From Streptomyces neyagawaensis (GTDB lineage: Bacteria > Actinomycetota > Actinomycetes > Streptomycetales > Streptomycetaceae): 64,000 nt of DNA. Location: contig NZ_JAMGBG010000010.1 in NCBI RefSeq assembly GCF_023516595.1, positions 1 through 64,000 of the forward strand, in the 5' to 3' direction. The notes under the pieces are model-generated. The model was not told where the DNA came from. It made no database searches and saw only the letters and a program-made list of their open reading frames with translations. Shown piece after piece: positions 16,265-25,265 of this stretch (the stretch's first letter is position 1; every line of letters begins with the position of its first letter). The position numbers and the translations under genes were made by a program.

Positions 16265-17503
16265 GTGCCCGACGACGCGGGAGCACGACGGCGGACGGGG
16301 GCGGGACCGGTCATCGTTCTGGCACTGGTCCTCGCCCTCGCTGCCGTGCTGCTCACCGCCCTCCCGGACGACGACCGGGAGGGCGGCCGCACCTGCACGG
16401 CCCGCACCGTCCGCGACTGGGACCCGGACGAGCCGCTGACCGGTGAGTTCGCCCGCTACGGCGACGACGCGACCCGCACCGACGACTGGACCGGCGGCGA
16501 CGGCACCCACTCGGTGCGCCTGCCCGACGGGCGGGTGCTGTGGCTGTTCTCCGACACCTATCTGGGCCAGGTGCACGCACCGCCCAACCCGGTCGGCGAG
16601 TCCGTGGCCTGGCGGGACGTCGCGACGCCCCTCGTGCGCAACTCGGCCGTCGTCATGTCGGCCTCGGGCCGGCTGGAGTCCACCCTCCCGGCCCCCGTCT
16701 TCCCGGACCCCGCCCCGGGGCAGTGGCGCTGGCCGGTGGCCGCCCGGGTCGAGCCCCGCTCCCCCGGCTCCGCCGAGAAGGTCGTCCGGGTGCTGCTGTG
16801 GACGCGTACGGCGGGTCAGGCGCCCTGGATCTACGGGGTGCCCACGGCCACCGAGGTGGCCACACTGTCGCTGCCCGCGCTGCGGCTGGAGGGGGTCAGG
16901 ACGGTCCTCGACCAGGCGTCGGTCGCCGCTCCCGCCCGGCGGGTGCTGTTCGGGACGACGGCCGTCGACGCGGGCGACTGGACGTACGTCTTCGGCGGCA
17001 CCGACGCCCAGGCCGCGTCCCGGCCGACCTCCCACGCGTATGTCGCCCGGGTGCCGCGCGGCAGGCTGGGGGAGCCGGGCGCGTGGGAGTACTGGGACGG
17101 CTCGCGGTGGGCGGTGCGGGGGCGGCCCGCGGCGGTGTTGGGCAACGGGGAGGACAAGGGTGTCGGCAGCGCCTTCAGCGTCGTCCGGGACGGGCGCACC
17201 TATGTGCTGTTCACGATGGCCGCCGGGACCGAGGGCCTGACGACCGTCACCGCGTACTGGGCCTGCTCCCCCACCGGGCCCTGGCACGGGCCCACGAAGG
17301 GGTTCGGCCCGCCCCTGCCGAGGGACGGGGTCGCGGCGTACAACCCGCAGGCGCACGAGGCGGTCGGCGGCGACGGTCGGCTGGTCCTCAGCTACGACGT
17401 CAACTGGCTGGACGCGAACGCGGCGGCGGCTCAGCTGAACATCACGCGGAATGTGTCCCTGTACCGACCTCGGTTCGTGTCGCTCCGTCTCGCCCCTCCG
17501 TGA
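16265..17503 (+). CDS. Membrane-anchored or secreted DUF4185/DUF5005-like protein
   Basis: A 412-residue protein with one N-terminal hydrophobic segment (PVIVLALVLALAAVLLTALP, about 14-33), a signal anchor or uncleaved signal, followed by an extracellular five-blade-propeller-like domain. The motif LPDGRVLWLFSDTYLG and later blades (WTYVFGGTDAQ, TYVLFTMAAG) are characteristic of DUF4185/DUF5005, a family found beside glycan-active enzymes. Its biochemical activity is unknown. It starts 10 bp after the sialidase stop and probably shares its transcript. The 3' end overlaps the convergent transporter gene by 62 bp. Confidence 0.8.
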   Translation: MPDDAGARRRTGAGPVIVLALVLALAAVLLTALPDDDREGGRTCTARTVRDWDPDEPLTGEFARYGDDATRTDDWTGGDGTHSVRLPDGRVLWLFSDTYLGQVHAPPNPVGESVAWRDVATPLVRNSAVVMSASGRLESTLPAPVFPDPAPGQWRWPVAARVEPRSPGSAEKVVRVLLWTRTAGQAPWIYGVPTATEVATLSLPALRLEGVRTVLDQASVAAPARRVLFGTTAVDAGDWTYVFGGTDAQAASRPTSHAYVARVPRGRLGEPGAWEYWDGSRWAVRGRPAAVLGNGEDKGVGSAFSVVRDGRTYVLFTMAAGTEGLTTVTAYWACSPTGPWHGPTKGFGPPLPRDGVAAYNPQAHEAVGGDGRLVLSYDVNWLDANAAAAQLNITRNVSLYRPRFVSLRLAPP

Positions 17504-18482
17504 CCTCCGCCTCCTCGGGGTCGTGCGAGCGGCGCTTGGCGATGACCGCGCAGACCATGAGCTGCATCTGGTGGAACAGCATCAGCGGGAGCACGGCGAG
17601 GGACGCCTCGGCGCCGAAGAGGACGCTCGCCATGGGCAGTCCGGAGGCGAGGGACTTCTTGGAGCCGGCGAACTGGATGGCGATCCGGTCGGCCCGGCCG
17701 AAGCGCAGGAGCTTCGCGCCGTACCAGGTGAGCGTGAGCATCACCGCGAGGAGCACGGCCTCGACGACCAGCAGTCCGCCGAGCCGCAGCGGGCTGACCT
17801 GGCTCCAGATGCCGCGCACCATGCCCTCGCTGAACGCGACGTAGACGACGAGGAGGATCGAGGCGCGGTCGACGAGACCGAGGATCCGCTTGTGCCGGGT
17901 GACGAAGCCACCGATCCAGCGGCGGGCGAGCTGTCCCGCGACGAACGGCACGAGCAGCTGGAGCACGATCTTCCAGAGCGCGTCGGCGGAGAAGCCGCCC
18001 ACGCTGCCGCCGAGCAGGCTCGCCGCGAGCAGCGGGGTGATGACGATGCCGGCGAGGGAGGAGAAGGAGCCCGCGCAGATCGCGGCGGGAACGTTCCCGC
18101 GGGCCATCGAGGTGAACGCGATCGACGACTGGATGGTCGACGGGACCAGGGTGAGGAAGAGCAGCCCCGTGTAGAGGGAGTGGCTCAAGAGCACCGGTTC
18201 GAGGCCCCGGGCGGCCAGGCCCAGCAGCGGGAAGACGACGAACGTGCAGGCCAGGACCGTGACGTGGAGCCGCCAGTGTTTCAGGCCGTCGAGGGCCTCA
18301 CGGGTGGAGAGCCGGGCGCCGTAGAGGAAGAACAGGAAGGCGATCGCGGCCGTGGACGCGCCGGAGGCGACCTCGGCGGCCGCGCCCCGCGCCGGGAGGA
18401 GCGCCGCGAGGCCCACCGTCCCGAGCAACAGCAGGATGTAGGGGTCGATCGGCATCCCACTGGGCCGGCGCAGGCGTTTCAC
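17442..18482 (-). CDS. Bile acid:sodium symporter family (BASS) transporter
   Basis: A 346-residue membrane protein with about ten hydrophobic segments, matching the SBF/BASS-like group related to YfeH (FLFFLYGARLSTREALDGL, LLFLTLVPSTIQSSIAFTSM, FAGSKKSLASGLPMASVLF). BASS proteins import organic anions with sodium; the substrate here is unknown. The GTG start at 18482 has GGAG 4 nt upstream; an ATG nine codons later (18455) is the alternative. The C-terminal tail overlaps the convergent DUF4185/5005-like gene. A LysR gene is divergent 145 bp away, which strongly suggests that LysR controls it. Confidence 0.92.
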   Translation of the reverse strand: MKRLRRPSGMPIDPYILLLLGTVGLAALLPARGAAAEVASGASTAAIAFLFFLYGARLSTREALDGLKHWRLHVTVLACTFVVFPLLGLAARGLEPVLLSHSLYTGLLFLTLVPSTIQSSIAFTSMARGNVPAAICAGSFSSLAGIVITPLLAASLLGGSVGGFSADALWKIVLQLLVPFVAGQLARRWIGGFVTRHKRILGLVDRASILLVVYVAFSEGMVRGIWSQVSPLRLGGLLVVEAVLLAVMLTLTWYGAKLLRFGRADRIAIQFAGSKKSLASGLPMASVLFGAEASLAVLPLMLFHQMQLMVCAVIAKRRSHDPEEAEVTEGRDGATRTEVGTGTHSA

Positions 18483-18588
18483 GGTGCTCCACGTGCTTTC
18501 GATCGGAGGTGTTCGGCGGGGGCCGGAGAGCCCCTGTCCATGGTCCTCTCCCACCCCGTGATCGGGAATCCGTCATACGGCTCTGACA

Positions 18589-18609
18589 GTCATCGTGTTT
18601 CGTGATGAC
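18589..18609. promoter_or_regulatory. Inverted repeat between BASS and LysR genes
   Basis: GTCATC (18589-18594) and GATGAC (18604-18609) form a perfect inverted repeat with a 9-bp spacer in the divergent intergenic region, about 20 bp before the lysR start. Its position and form suit a LysR-type autoregulatory and activation site. Whether this LysR binds it is inferred. Confidence 0.5.
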
Positions 18610-18627
18610 CGGGGTAGGGTGCGCCTC

Positions 18628-19503
18628 ATGTACGACCCCACGCACCTGCGGACGTTCCTCGCCGTGGCGCAGACGCTGAGCTTCACGCAGGCGGCGCGGC
18701 GGCTGGGGTTGCGCCAGTCCACGGTCAGCCAGCATGTGCGCCGTCTGGAGGACGCGGCCGGGCGGCAGCTGTTCACCAGGGACACGCACTCGGTGGAGCT
18801 GACGGAGGACGGCGAGGCGATGCTGGGGTTCGCGCGCCGCCTGCTGGAGGTGCACGAGCAGGCGACGGCGTTCTTCACCGGGACCCGGCTGCGTGGCCGG
18901 CTGCGCTTCGGCGCGTCGGAGGACTTCGTGCTGACCCGGCTGCCGGAGATCCTGGAGGGCTTCCGGCACGACCACCCCGAGGTCGACCTGGAGCTGACGG
19001 TCGAGCTGTCCGGCACGCTCCACGAGCGGCTGGCGGCGGGCAAGCTCGACCTGGTGCTGGCGAAACGGCGCCCGGAGGACCCGCACGGCGAGCCGGTCTG
19101 GACGGACCGGCTGGTGTGGATCGGCGCGGAGCGGCTGCGCCTCGACCCCGACCGCCCGGTGCCGCTGATCGTCTACCCGCCGCCGGGCATCACCCGCGCG
19201 CTGGCCCTGGAGGCGCTGGAGCGGGAGGGCCGCGCCTGGCGGGTGGCCTGCACCAGCGGCAGTCTCAACGGCCTGATCGCCGCCGCCCGCGCGGGCCTCG
19301 GCGTGATGGCTCATTCGCGTCGTCTGGTGCCCCCCGGTCTGGTCCGGGTGCCCGAGCGGGCCGGGCTGCCGGAGCTGGGCGAGGTCGACTTCGTGCTCGT
19401 GCACGGACGGCGGCCGGGAGCGGCGGCGAGCGCGGCGGACGCGCTGGCCGCGGCGATCCTCTCCGGCGGCGACCGCCTCCACGGCGGGGCCCACGGGGTG
19501 TGA
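18628..19503 (+). CDS. LysR-family transcriptional regulator
   Basis: A 291-residue LysR-type regulator. The N-terminal helix-turn-helix is typical (LRTFLAVAQTLSFTQAARRL, then RQSTVSQHVRRLEDAAGRQL), followed by a periplasmic-binding-protein-like effector domain (LRFGASEDFVLTRLPEIL, LDLVLAKRRPED). The ATG at 18628 follows GTAGGG. It is divergent from the BASS transporter, the classic arrangement for local control by an imported ligand. A 14-bp stem lies 51 bp after the stop. Confidence 0.95.
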   Translation: MYDPTHLRTFLAVAQTLSFTQAARRLGLRQSTVSQHVRRLEDAAGRQLFTRDTHSVELTEDGEAMLGFARRLLEVHEQATAFFTGTRLRGRLRFGASEDFVLTRLPEILEGFRHDHPEVDLELTVELSGTLHERLAAGKLDLVLAKRRPEDPHGEPVWTDRLVWIGAERLRLDPDRPVPLIVYPPPGITRALALEALEREGRAWRVACTSGSLNGLIAAARAGLGVMAHSRRLVPPGLVRVPERAGLPELGEVDFVLVHGRRPGAAASAADALAAAILSGGDRLHGGAHGV

Positions 19504-19553
19504 CGGACCGGTGCTCCGCTGCGCTGGAACTGATGTCGGTCCGTGTGGCCGCA

Positions 19554-19598
19554 GCCGCCGGGGCCGGACGTGAAGCGGCGCGACCCGGCCCCGGCGGC
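19554..19598 (+). terminator. Strong hairpin after lysR
   Basis: A perfect 14-bp stem (GCCGCCGGGGCCGG at 19554-19567 pairing with CCGGCCCCGGCGGC at 19585-19598) with a 17-nt loop follows the lysR stop by about 50 bp. There is no T-tract, as is common for Streptomyces terminators. The remaining intergenic DNA to 19810 contains only possible promoter sequence for the ligase. Confidence 0.65.
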
Positions 19599-19810
19599 GG
19601 CCGTAATCGGGTCGTACAGATTCCGTGGAGATTACGGTGGCGAAACCTACTGTGCCGTAAGGGATTTCGCCCCAACTCTTCCCGTCTGCACACATTTTCG
19701 GTTACCCGCTCGTACTGATCTTGGCGATTCGTCCCCTCCGTTTCCCCTCCCATCCCGGCTCCCGGTGAGGTAGCTTTCACGCGCTGTGCGGAGCGCCATG
19801 AGGAGCGGGT

Positions 19811-21637
19811 TTGCGCGAGTTCACCAACCCTCCGTTGGCGTCGGCGCCGCCGGTGGGCGGTCTGGCCGACGTCGTCTTCGAGTACGCCCAGGAGGACCCG
19901 ACGTACATCGCGCTCGGCCGCAAGGACGAGCGGGGCGAGTGGCGCGACGTGACCTCCGCCGAGTTCCGTGACGAGGTGCTGGCGCTGGCCAAGGGCCTGC
20001 TCTCCCAAGGGGTCCGGTTCGGCGACCGGGTCGCCATCATGTGCCGCACCCGGTACGAGTGGACCCTGTTCGACTACGCCCTGTGGACCATCGGCGCCCA
20101 GGTCGTCCCCGTCTACCCGACCTCCTCCGCCGAGCAGGTCTTCTGGATGCTGTACGACTCCCAGTGCACGGCCGCGATGGTCGAGCACGAGGACCACGCG
20201 ATGACCATCGCGACGGTCATCGACCGGCTGCCGCAGCTGCGCCGGCTGTGGCAGCTGGACGCGGGTGCCGTGGAGGAGCTGTACGAGTCGGGCGCGCAGC
20301 TCGACGACGAGGTGGTGCACCGGCACCGGCGGGCGGTGACCCCTGAGTCGGTCGCGACGATCATCTACACCTCCGGCACCACGGGCCGCCCCAAGGGCTG
20401 TGTCATCTCCCACGCCAACTTCATGGTCGAGGCGGACACGGTCATCGAGCGCTGGGCGCCGCTGTTCAAGTCCCGCAGGGGCCAGGAGCCGGCGACCCTG
20501 CTGTTCCTGCCGCTCGCGCACGTCTTCGGGCGGATGGTGCAGGTGGCGGGGATCCGGGGCAAGGTGAAGTTCGGGCACCAGCCGCAGCTCAGCGCGGCCG
20601 TGCTGCTGCCGGACCTGGCCGCCTTCAGGCCGACGTTCTTCCTCGCGGTGCCGTACATCTTCGAGAAGGTGTTCAACGCGAGCCGGCGCAAGGCCGAGCG
20701 GGAGGGCAGGGCGGGCCCGTTCGAGAAGGCCGTCGAGGTCGCCGTGAAGTACGCGGACGCGATGGAGGCGAAGGCCTGGGGCATCGGGCCCGGCCCCACG
20801 GCGGGTCTCAGGATGCAGCACCAGTTCTTCGACAAGGTCGTCTACGCGAAGATCCGGGAGGCCATGGGCGGCCGGATCAAGTACGCGATGTCCGGCGGCT
20901 CGGCGATGGACCGCCGGCTCGGCCTGTTCTACGCGGGCGCCGGCATCCACATCTACGAGGGGTACGGGCTGACGGAGTGCACGGCGGCCGCGACGGCGAA
21001 CCCACCCGAGCGCACCCGGTACGGCACCGTCGGCCAGGCCATCCCGGGGATGACCGTGCACATCGCGGACGACGGCGAGGTGTGGCTGCGCGGCCCCAAT
21101 GTCTTCCAGGGCTACCTCAACAACCCCAAGGCCACCGACGAGACCCTGCACGACGGCTGGCTCGCCACCGGAGATCTGGGCGCCCTCGACGAGGACGGCT
21201 ATCTCACGATCACCGGGCGCAAGAAGGAGATCCTGGTGACCTCGGGCGGCAAGAGCGTCTCCCCGGCGATCCTGGAGGAGCGGGTGCGGGACCATCCGCT
21301 GGTCGCCCAGTGCATCGTCGTCGGCAACGACCGGCCGTACATCGCCGCGCTCGTCACGCTCGACGCGGAGGCGGTCGAGCACTGGATCCAGATGCACGGC
21401 AAGCCGAAGCTGTCACCGGCCGACCTGGTGCGCGACCCGGAGCTGGAGACCGAGGTGCGACGGGCGGTGGTCGCCGCCAACACCCTCGTCTCGCAGGCCG
21501 AGTCGATCCGCACGTTCCGGATACTGGCGCACCAGTTCACCGAGGAGCAGGGTCTGCTGACGCCGTCGCTGAAGCTGAAGCGGAAGGCGATCGAGAAGAT
21601 GTACGCGAAGGAGGTGGAGGCGCTGTACCGGGCGTGA
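19811..21637 (+). CDS. Long-chain acyl-CoA ligase (AMP-binding enzyme)
   Basis: A 608-residue ANL-superfamily enzyme that activates fatty acids with ATP to acyl-AMP and transfers them to CoA in the cytoplasm. The P-loop-like motif TIIYTSGTTGRPKG lies near residues 184-197, the adenylate-binding YEGYGLTECTAA and WLATGDLG motifs follow, and the C-terminal hinge/lysine region (GRKKEILVTSGGKSVSPAIL) is complete. The length suits FadD15-like actinobacterial enzymes. Translation probably starts at TTG 19811, with GAGGAGCGGGT just upstream and the family N-terminus MREFTNPPLASAPP. It appears monocistronic. Confidence 0.93.
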   Translation: MREFTNPPLASAPPVGGLADVVFEYAQEDPTYIALGRKDERGEWRDVTSAEFRDEVLALAKGLLSQGVRFGDRVAIMCRTRYEWTLFDYALWTIGAQVVPVYPTSSAEQVFWMLYDSQCTAAMVEHEDHAMTIATVIDRLPQLRRLWQLDAGAVEELYESGAQLDDEVVHRHRRAVTPESVATIIYTSGTTGRPKGCVISHANFMVEADTVIERWAPLFKSRRGQEPATLLFLPLAHVFGRMVQVAGIRGKVKFGHQPQLSAAVLLPDLAAFRPTFFLAVPYIFEKVFNASRRKAEREGRAGPFEKAVEVAVKYADAMEAKAWGIGPGPTAGLRMQHQFFDKVVYAKIREAMGGRIKYAMSGGSAMDRRLGLFYAGAGIHIYEGYGLTECTAAATANPPERTRYGTVGQAIPGMTVHIADDGEVWLRGPNVFQGYLNNPKATDETLHDGWLATGDLGALDEDGYLTITGRKKEILVTSGGKSVSPAILEERVRDHPLVAQCIVVGNDRPYIAALVTLDAEAVEHWIQMHGKPKLSPADLVRDPELETEVRRAVVAANTLVSQAESIRTFRILAHQFTEEQGLLTPSLKLKRKAIEKMYAKEVEALYRA

Positions 21638-21677
21638 GAGCACCGGGGACGCGCCCGCCCTCCTTCGCGCACCCGGG

Positions 21678-22454
21678 TCAGACCAGCTGGTAGCCCCGCA
21701 TGTTCCGCAGCAGCATGTGACAGTTCCGCAGGGAGCCCGAGGTGTCGCCGAGGGAGCGGTAGATGCCCCACTTGGGGCGCAGCCGGTCGGCGAGGAAGGT
21801 GTCGACGCCGCTTCGGGAGACGTCGATCAGTGTCGTCGAGCCCTTCTTGAGGATCCAGCGCACCGAACCCGCCGAGCCGTCGCCGACCTTGACCTGGATG
21901 TCGACATCGGTCCAGGAGTCGTGCAGGGGCGCCAGGTCGGTGCGGCCGACCAGGATGTCGTCGATGGGCAGCTTCAGCTCGATGGTCTGCGCCCCGTTCA
22001 CCCGGCGCAGGGACTGCACCACGAGCGGGGAGGTGCCGTTGCCGGGCTGCTTCATCTGCATGATGTGGGTGAAGCTGGTGGTCGCCTTGAGGGAACTCGG
22101 CAGATACATCTGGTAGGTGACCCGCCAGGTCTGCCCCTCTGTCCAGCGGAGGAAGCCGCTGCCGGTGCGCAGGCCGGTGACCTCCTGGCGCTGTCGGTCG
22201 GTGGAGGTGTCCCGGTCGACGGTGTGCATGTCGAACCGCCAGGTGTCGCCGGTGGCGCGGATGTGCGGCCCGCCGGCGGTGTGGGAGTCGGCGCGGTCGT
22301 CCTCGATCGTCTCGAAGGCGCGGAGTCCGTCCGCGCTCGCCGAGGGGGACCACTTCAGCTGCCAGGAGGCGGCGTGCGCGGTGGCCGGCAGACCGAGGGC
22401 GGCGGCCGTGCCGCCGAGTGCGGCGCCGAGGAGGGTCCTGCGTGTGGGGGTCAT
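21678..22454 (-). CDS. Tat-exported secreted protein, polysaccharide lyase-like
   Basis: A 258-residue protein with a twin-arginine signal (TPTRRTLLGAALGGTAAALG, cleavage near AHA), so it is exported folded. The mature part is a beta-rich jelly roll (FETIEDDRADSHTAGGPHIR, SFTHIMQMKQPGNGTSPLV, ELKLPI, DIQVKVGDG) that resembles concanavalin-fold polysaccharide lyases such as PL20/heparinase I-like enzymes. The K-x-Q in IMQMKQPG may line the active site. The assignment to a lyase is by fold likeness and remains tentative. ATG 22454 or 22460 could start it. Confidence 0.75.
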   Translation of the reverse strand: MTPTRRTLLGAALGGTAAALGLPATAHAASWQLKWSPSASADGLRAFETIEDDRADSHTAGGPHIRATGDTWRFDMHTVDRDTSTDRQRQEVTGLRTGSGFLRWTEGQTWRVTYQMYLPSSLKATTSFTHIMQMKQPGNGTSPLVVQSLRRVNGAQTIELKLPIDDILVGRTDLAPLHDSWTDVDIQVKVGDGSAGSVRWILKKGSTTLIDVSRSGVDTFLADRLRPKWGIYRSLGDTSGSLRNCHMLLRNMRGYQLV

Positions 22455-22530
22455 GGCCATCCATTCACGTACGTGACCGGCTTTCAGTGATGTACGTCGA
22501 GCGCCGGCAAGACTTCCCGCGTGACGGTGT

Positions 22531-22551
22531 TCGGTCAATGGTCCGGACCGA
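22531..22551. promoter_or_regulatory. Nested inverted repeat in divergent region
   Basis: TCGGTC (22531-22536) and GACCGA (about 22546-22551) flank AATGGTCCG, and the perfect palindrome GGTCCGGACC overlaps the right arm. It lies between the divergent lyase-like and aldo/keto reductase genes (22455-22685), about 135 bp upstream of the latter. It is a possible operator for either gene; no regulator is adjacent. Confidence 0.35.
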
Positions 22552-22685
22552 TAACGTAGAACCGTCGGATCCATTTCCGGCCATTCTGCGATTCGGTGCG
22601 CGTGCGAGCCGCTCAGGAATGCATCGCGTGCCGTGATCGTTGACGATGGGAAGCACCAACCGACGACTTTAAGGATCGAGAGCTC

Positions 22686-23522
22686 GTGAGCAGCAAGGTC
22701 CCCCCGATCATCCTGAACAACGGCGTCGAGATGCCCCAGCTGGGCTTCGGCGTCTGGCAGGTGCCGGACGACGAGGCCGAGCAGGCCGTCGGCACGGCGC
22801 TGGAGGCCGGCTACCGCAGCATCGACACGGCCGCGATCTACGGCAACGAGCGGGGCACCGGCAAGGCGCTCGCCGCCTCCGGCGTCCCCCGCAAGGACCT
22901 CTTCGTCACCACCAAGCTCTGGAACAGCGACCAGGGCTACGACGCCACGCTCCGCGCCTTCGACGAGTCGCTGGACAAGCTCGGCCTGGAGTACGTGGAC
23001 CTGTACCTGATCCACTGGCCGGTCCCGGCCCGCGGCACCTACATCGACACGTACAAGGCGTTCGAGAAGCTGTACGCCGACGGCCGCACGCGGGCCATCG
23101 GTGTCTCCAACTTCCTTCCGGAGCACCTGGAGACGCTGATCGAGGCGACCGACGTCATCCCGGCGGTCAACCAGATCGAGCTGCACCCCCACCTCCAGCA
23201 GCGCGCCTCCCGCGAGTACCACGCGGAGCAGGGCATCGCCACCGAGGCCTGGTCGCCGCTCGGCCAGGGCAAGGGCCTGCTGGAGGTCCCGGCGATCATC
23301 GCCATCGCGCAGAAGCACGGCCGCACCCCGGCCCAGATCGTGCTGCGCTGGCACCTCCAGCTGGGCAACGTGGTCATTCCGAAGTCGGTGACCCCGTCCC
23401 GCATCAAGGAGAACATCGAGGTCTTCGACTTCTCCCTGGACACCGAGGACATCGCCGCGATCAGCGCGCTGAACGAGGACCGCCGCATCGGCCCCGACCC
23501 GGCGACCTTCGACATGGCCTGA
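22686..23522 (+). CDS. Aldo/keto reductase (AKR family)
   Basis: A 278-residue NADPH-dependent oxidoreductase of the AKR5/2,5-diketo-gluconate reductase type. The complete catalytic tetrad is visible: D47 and Y52 (SIDTAAIYGNE), K77 (VTTKLW) and H110 (YLIHWP). The cofactor-binding end includes VVIPKSVTPSRIKEN. It reduces aldehydes or ketones in the cytoplasm; the substrate is not specified by sequence. The GTG start follows AAGGATCGAGAGCTC. A perfect terminator hairpin lies 55 bp downstream, separating it from the convergent methyltransferase. Confidence 0.95.
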   Translation: MSSKVPPIILNNGVEMPQLGFGVWQVPDDEAEQAVGTALEAGYRSIDTAAIYGNERGTGKALAASGVPRKDLFVTTKLWNSDQGYDATLRAFDESLDKLGLEYVDLYLIHWPVPARGTYIDTYKAFEKLYADGRTRAIGVSNFLPEHLETLIEATDVIPAVNQIELHPHLQQRASREYHAEQGIATEAWSPLGQGKGLLEVPAIIAIAQKHGRTPAQIVLRWHLQLGNVVIPKSVTPSRIKENIEVFDFSLDTEDIAAISALNEDRRIGPDPATFDMA

Positions 23523-23576
23523 GGCATGGCCTGAGGCTCGCCGACGTCGGCCCTGCCGCCGACGCCGACCGACGAG

Positions 23577-23607
23577 ACCGCCCGCCGGAGATGCTCCGGC
23601 GGGCGGT
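23577..23607. terminator. Bidirectional terminator between AKR and methyltransferase genes
   Basis: A perfect 14-bp stem (ACCGCCCGCCGGAG at 23577-23590, CTCCGGCGGGCGGT at 23594-23607) with a 3-nt loop lies between convergent genes and is followed by TTTC on the plus strand. It should terminate both transcripts. Confidence 0.85.
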
Positions 23608-23645
23608 TTCGTGTGCCACGGGCGCCCACCGCCCCTTTGCCCGTG

Positions 23646-24563
23646 TCACGCGCGGGCGAGGTGGACCGTGTGGGCCGCGAGGACGAACACATCGGGGCGG
23701 TGGTGGAGGCTGGCCTTGTCGTCGGGGTCCAGGAGCCGGTCCAGTGTGGAGAGGTCGGACGGGTCGAGGTGGTCCGCGTACTCCGCGAGGGTCTCCCGGC
23801 GCCGCCGGAAGGTGGTGAGGGCGTGGGCGCGTGCCGCCTCCGACGCCGGGGCCGGCAGGTCCAGCAGGAAGGTGCGGGAGATCGCGCCACGCAGGCCCGC
23901 GGCGGTGAGCAGGCCCGGCCAGTCCTCCGCCTCCTCGACCGTGCCGGGCAGGGCGGCCCGCATCTCGCCGAACCAGAGCTCCTCGACCGCGTCGAGCCGG
24001 GACTGGAGTCCGGGGCGGCCGATGCCGATGTCCCGGGGCAGGAACCGCGTGGGCAGCCCGCCCTCGACGAGCGCCAGCACCCCGCCCGGGGCCAGCCGTT
24101 CGGCGAAGGCGGCGACGCCGGCCCGCTGGTCGCCGAGGTGGTGCAGGCTGCGGCTCGCCCACAGCACATCCACGGGGTACTCCAACTCGGCCAGCCCCCC
24201 GGGGAGGTCCGCCTCCAGGGTGGCGAACCGGTCGGCCACGCCGAGGCGTTCCGCCCGGGACCGGGCCCGCTCCAGCAGCGGCCCCGAGCCGTCCACGGCG
24301 ACGATCCGGGCGCCGGGGAACGTGTCGGCGAGCAGGGTGCTCACCACACCCGGACCGCTGCCCGCGTCGACGACGAGCCCGGGCTCCGGTTGCCGCTCGG
24401 CCACCCAGGCGGCGGCCTGGCGGTTCAGCGGCGCGAACAGCTCCGCCTGCTCCTCCAGGTGCTCGGCCAGCTCGGCCCAGTCGATGTCGGTGTGGTCGTG
24501 ACGCCCGTGCCCCTGACCGTGGCCGTGCCCCTCGCCCTGGCCGTGCTGGTGGTGGTGTCCCAT
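23646..24563 (-). CDS. Class I SAM-dependent methyltransferase with His-rich N-terminus
   Basis: A 305-residue protein. Residues 2-24 are strongly enriched in histidine and glycine (GHHHQHGQGEGHGHGQGHGR), a metal-binding type of tail. The Rossmann methyltransferase core follows with the SAM-binding motif (VVDAGSGPGVVSTLLA, about 63-78), an acidic residue ending strand 2 (IVAVDGSGPLLERA) and motif IV-like ALVEGGLP. The substrate is unknown. ATG 24563 has AGAGG upstream. A near-perfect inverted repeat (TTGCCGTAACGGCAA) sits 66 bp upstream and may be its operator. Confidence 0.88.
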   Translation of the reverse strand: MGHHHQHGQGEGHGHGQGHGRHDHTDIDWAELAEHLEEQAELFAPLNRQAAAWVAERQPEPGLVVDAGSGPGVVSTLLADTFPGARIVAVDGSGPLLERARSRAERLGVADRFATLEADLPGGLAELEYPVDVLWASRSLHHLGDQRAGVAAFAERLAPGGVLALVEGGLPTRFLPRDIGIGRPGLQSRLDAVEELWFGEMRAALPGTVEEAEDWPGLLTAAGLRGAISRTFLLDLPAPASEAARAHALTTFRRRRETLAEYADHLDPSDLSTLDRLLDPDDKASLHHRPDVFVLAAHTVHLARA

Positions 24564-24628
24564 GGTGGTGAGCCTCTCTTCCGGTTGCCGTCAGCCTGCG
24601 CCGACGCACCACCGAACGGCAATCTCCC

Positions 24629-24643
24629 TTGCCGTAACGGCAA
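24629..24643. promoter_or_regulatory. Inverted repeat upstream of the His-rich methyltransferase
   Basis: TTGCCG-TAA-CGGCAA is a perfect 6-bp inverted repeat with a 3-bp spacer. A neighbouring ACGGCAA (24615-24621) repeats half of it. The position upstream of the minus-strand methyltransferase suggests an operator. With the His-rich product, a metal-responsive repressor is conceivable but unsupported. Confidence 0.45.
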
Positions 24644-24671
24644 AATCTCCGGACTTGGCGCTCTCCGGGCG

Positions 24672-25265
24672 TCAGCCCTTGTCGGCGGCCCGGTAGACAC
24701 AGACGTTCACACCCGTGGGGCTCGTGACCGTGGAGACCAGCTTCAGGGTGTGCTTGGCGCCGCCGTCGGGGAAGATCGTCTTTCCGCCGCCGAGGACGAC
24801 CGGCATGACCATCAGCCGCAGCTCGTCGACGAGGCCCTCGTGCAGGAGGGTCCGGGCGAGGCCGGCGCTGCCCATGACGAGCAGGTCGCCGCCTTCGCTC
24901 TCGCGCAGCTTGCGGATGTGGGCGACGGCTTCCTCACCGGGGAGGCGGGTGGTGTTCCACGTCAGCTCGTCGTCGCCGAGGGTGCTGGAGACCACGTACT
25001 TGGGGAGGGCGTTGATCCGGTCGGCGAAGGGGTCACCGGCGCGCTCGGGCCAGGCCCCGGCCATCGCCTTCCAGGTGCGGCGCCCGTACAGCAGCGCGTC
25101 GGCCGCGCGCAGCGCCTCGTCCCAGGCCCCGCCGACCACCTCCGGGTCGAAGAACTCCTGCGTCCAGCCGCCGTGGGCGAAGCCGCCGTCGGTGTCCTCC
25201 TCGGGGCCGCCGGGGGCCTGCACGACGCCGTCCAGGCTCATGAACTCGGTGATGACGATGCGCAT
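24672..25265 (-). CDS. Dihydrofolate reductase / RibD C-terminal-like protein
   Basis: A 197-residue protein with the RibD C-terminal (DHFR-like) fold: MRIVITEFMSLDGVVQAPGG at the N-terminus, LLYGRRTWKAM, KYVVSS, GGDLLVMGSAGLARTLLHEG and LRLMVMPVVLGGGKTIFP. Such YyaP/YwjB-like proteins bind NADPH; most have unknown substrates and are not the housekeeping DHFR. The ATG at 25265 has a good SD (AGGAGACCACCCC). No folate or riboflavin genes are adjacent. Confidence 0.92.
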   Translation of the reverse strand: MRIVITEFMSLDGVVQAPGGPEEDTDGGFAHGGWTQEFFDPEVVGGAWDEALRAADALLYGRRTWKAMAGAWPERAGDPFADRINALPKYVVSSTLGDDELTWNTTRLPGEEAVAHIRKLRESEGGDLLVMGSAGLARTLLHEGLVDELRLMVMPVVLGGGKTIFPDGGAKHTLKLVSTVTSPTGVNVCVYRAADKG

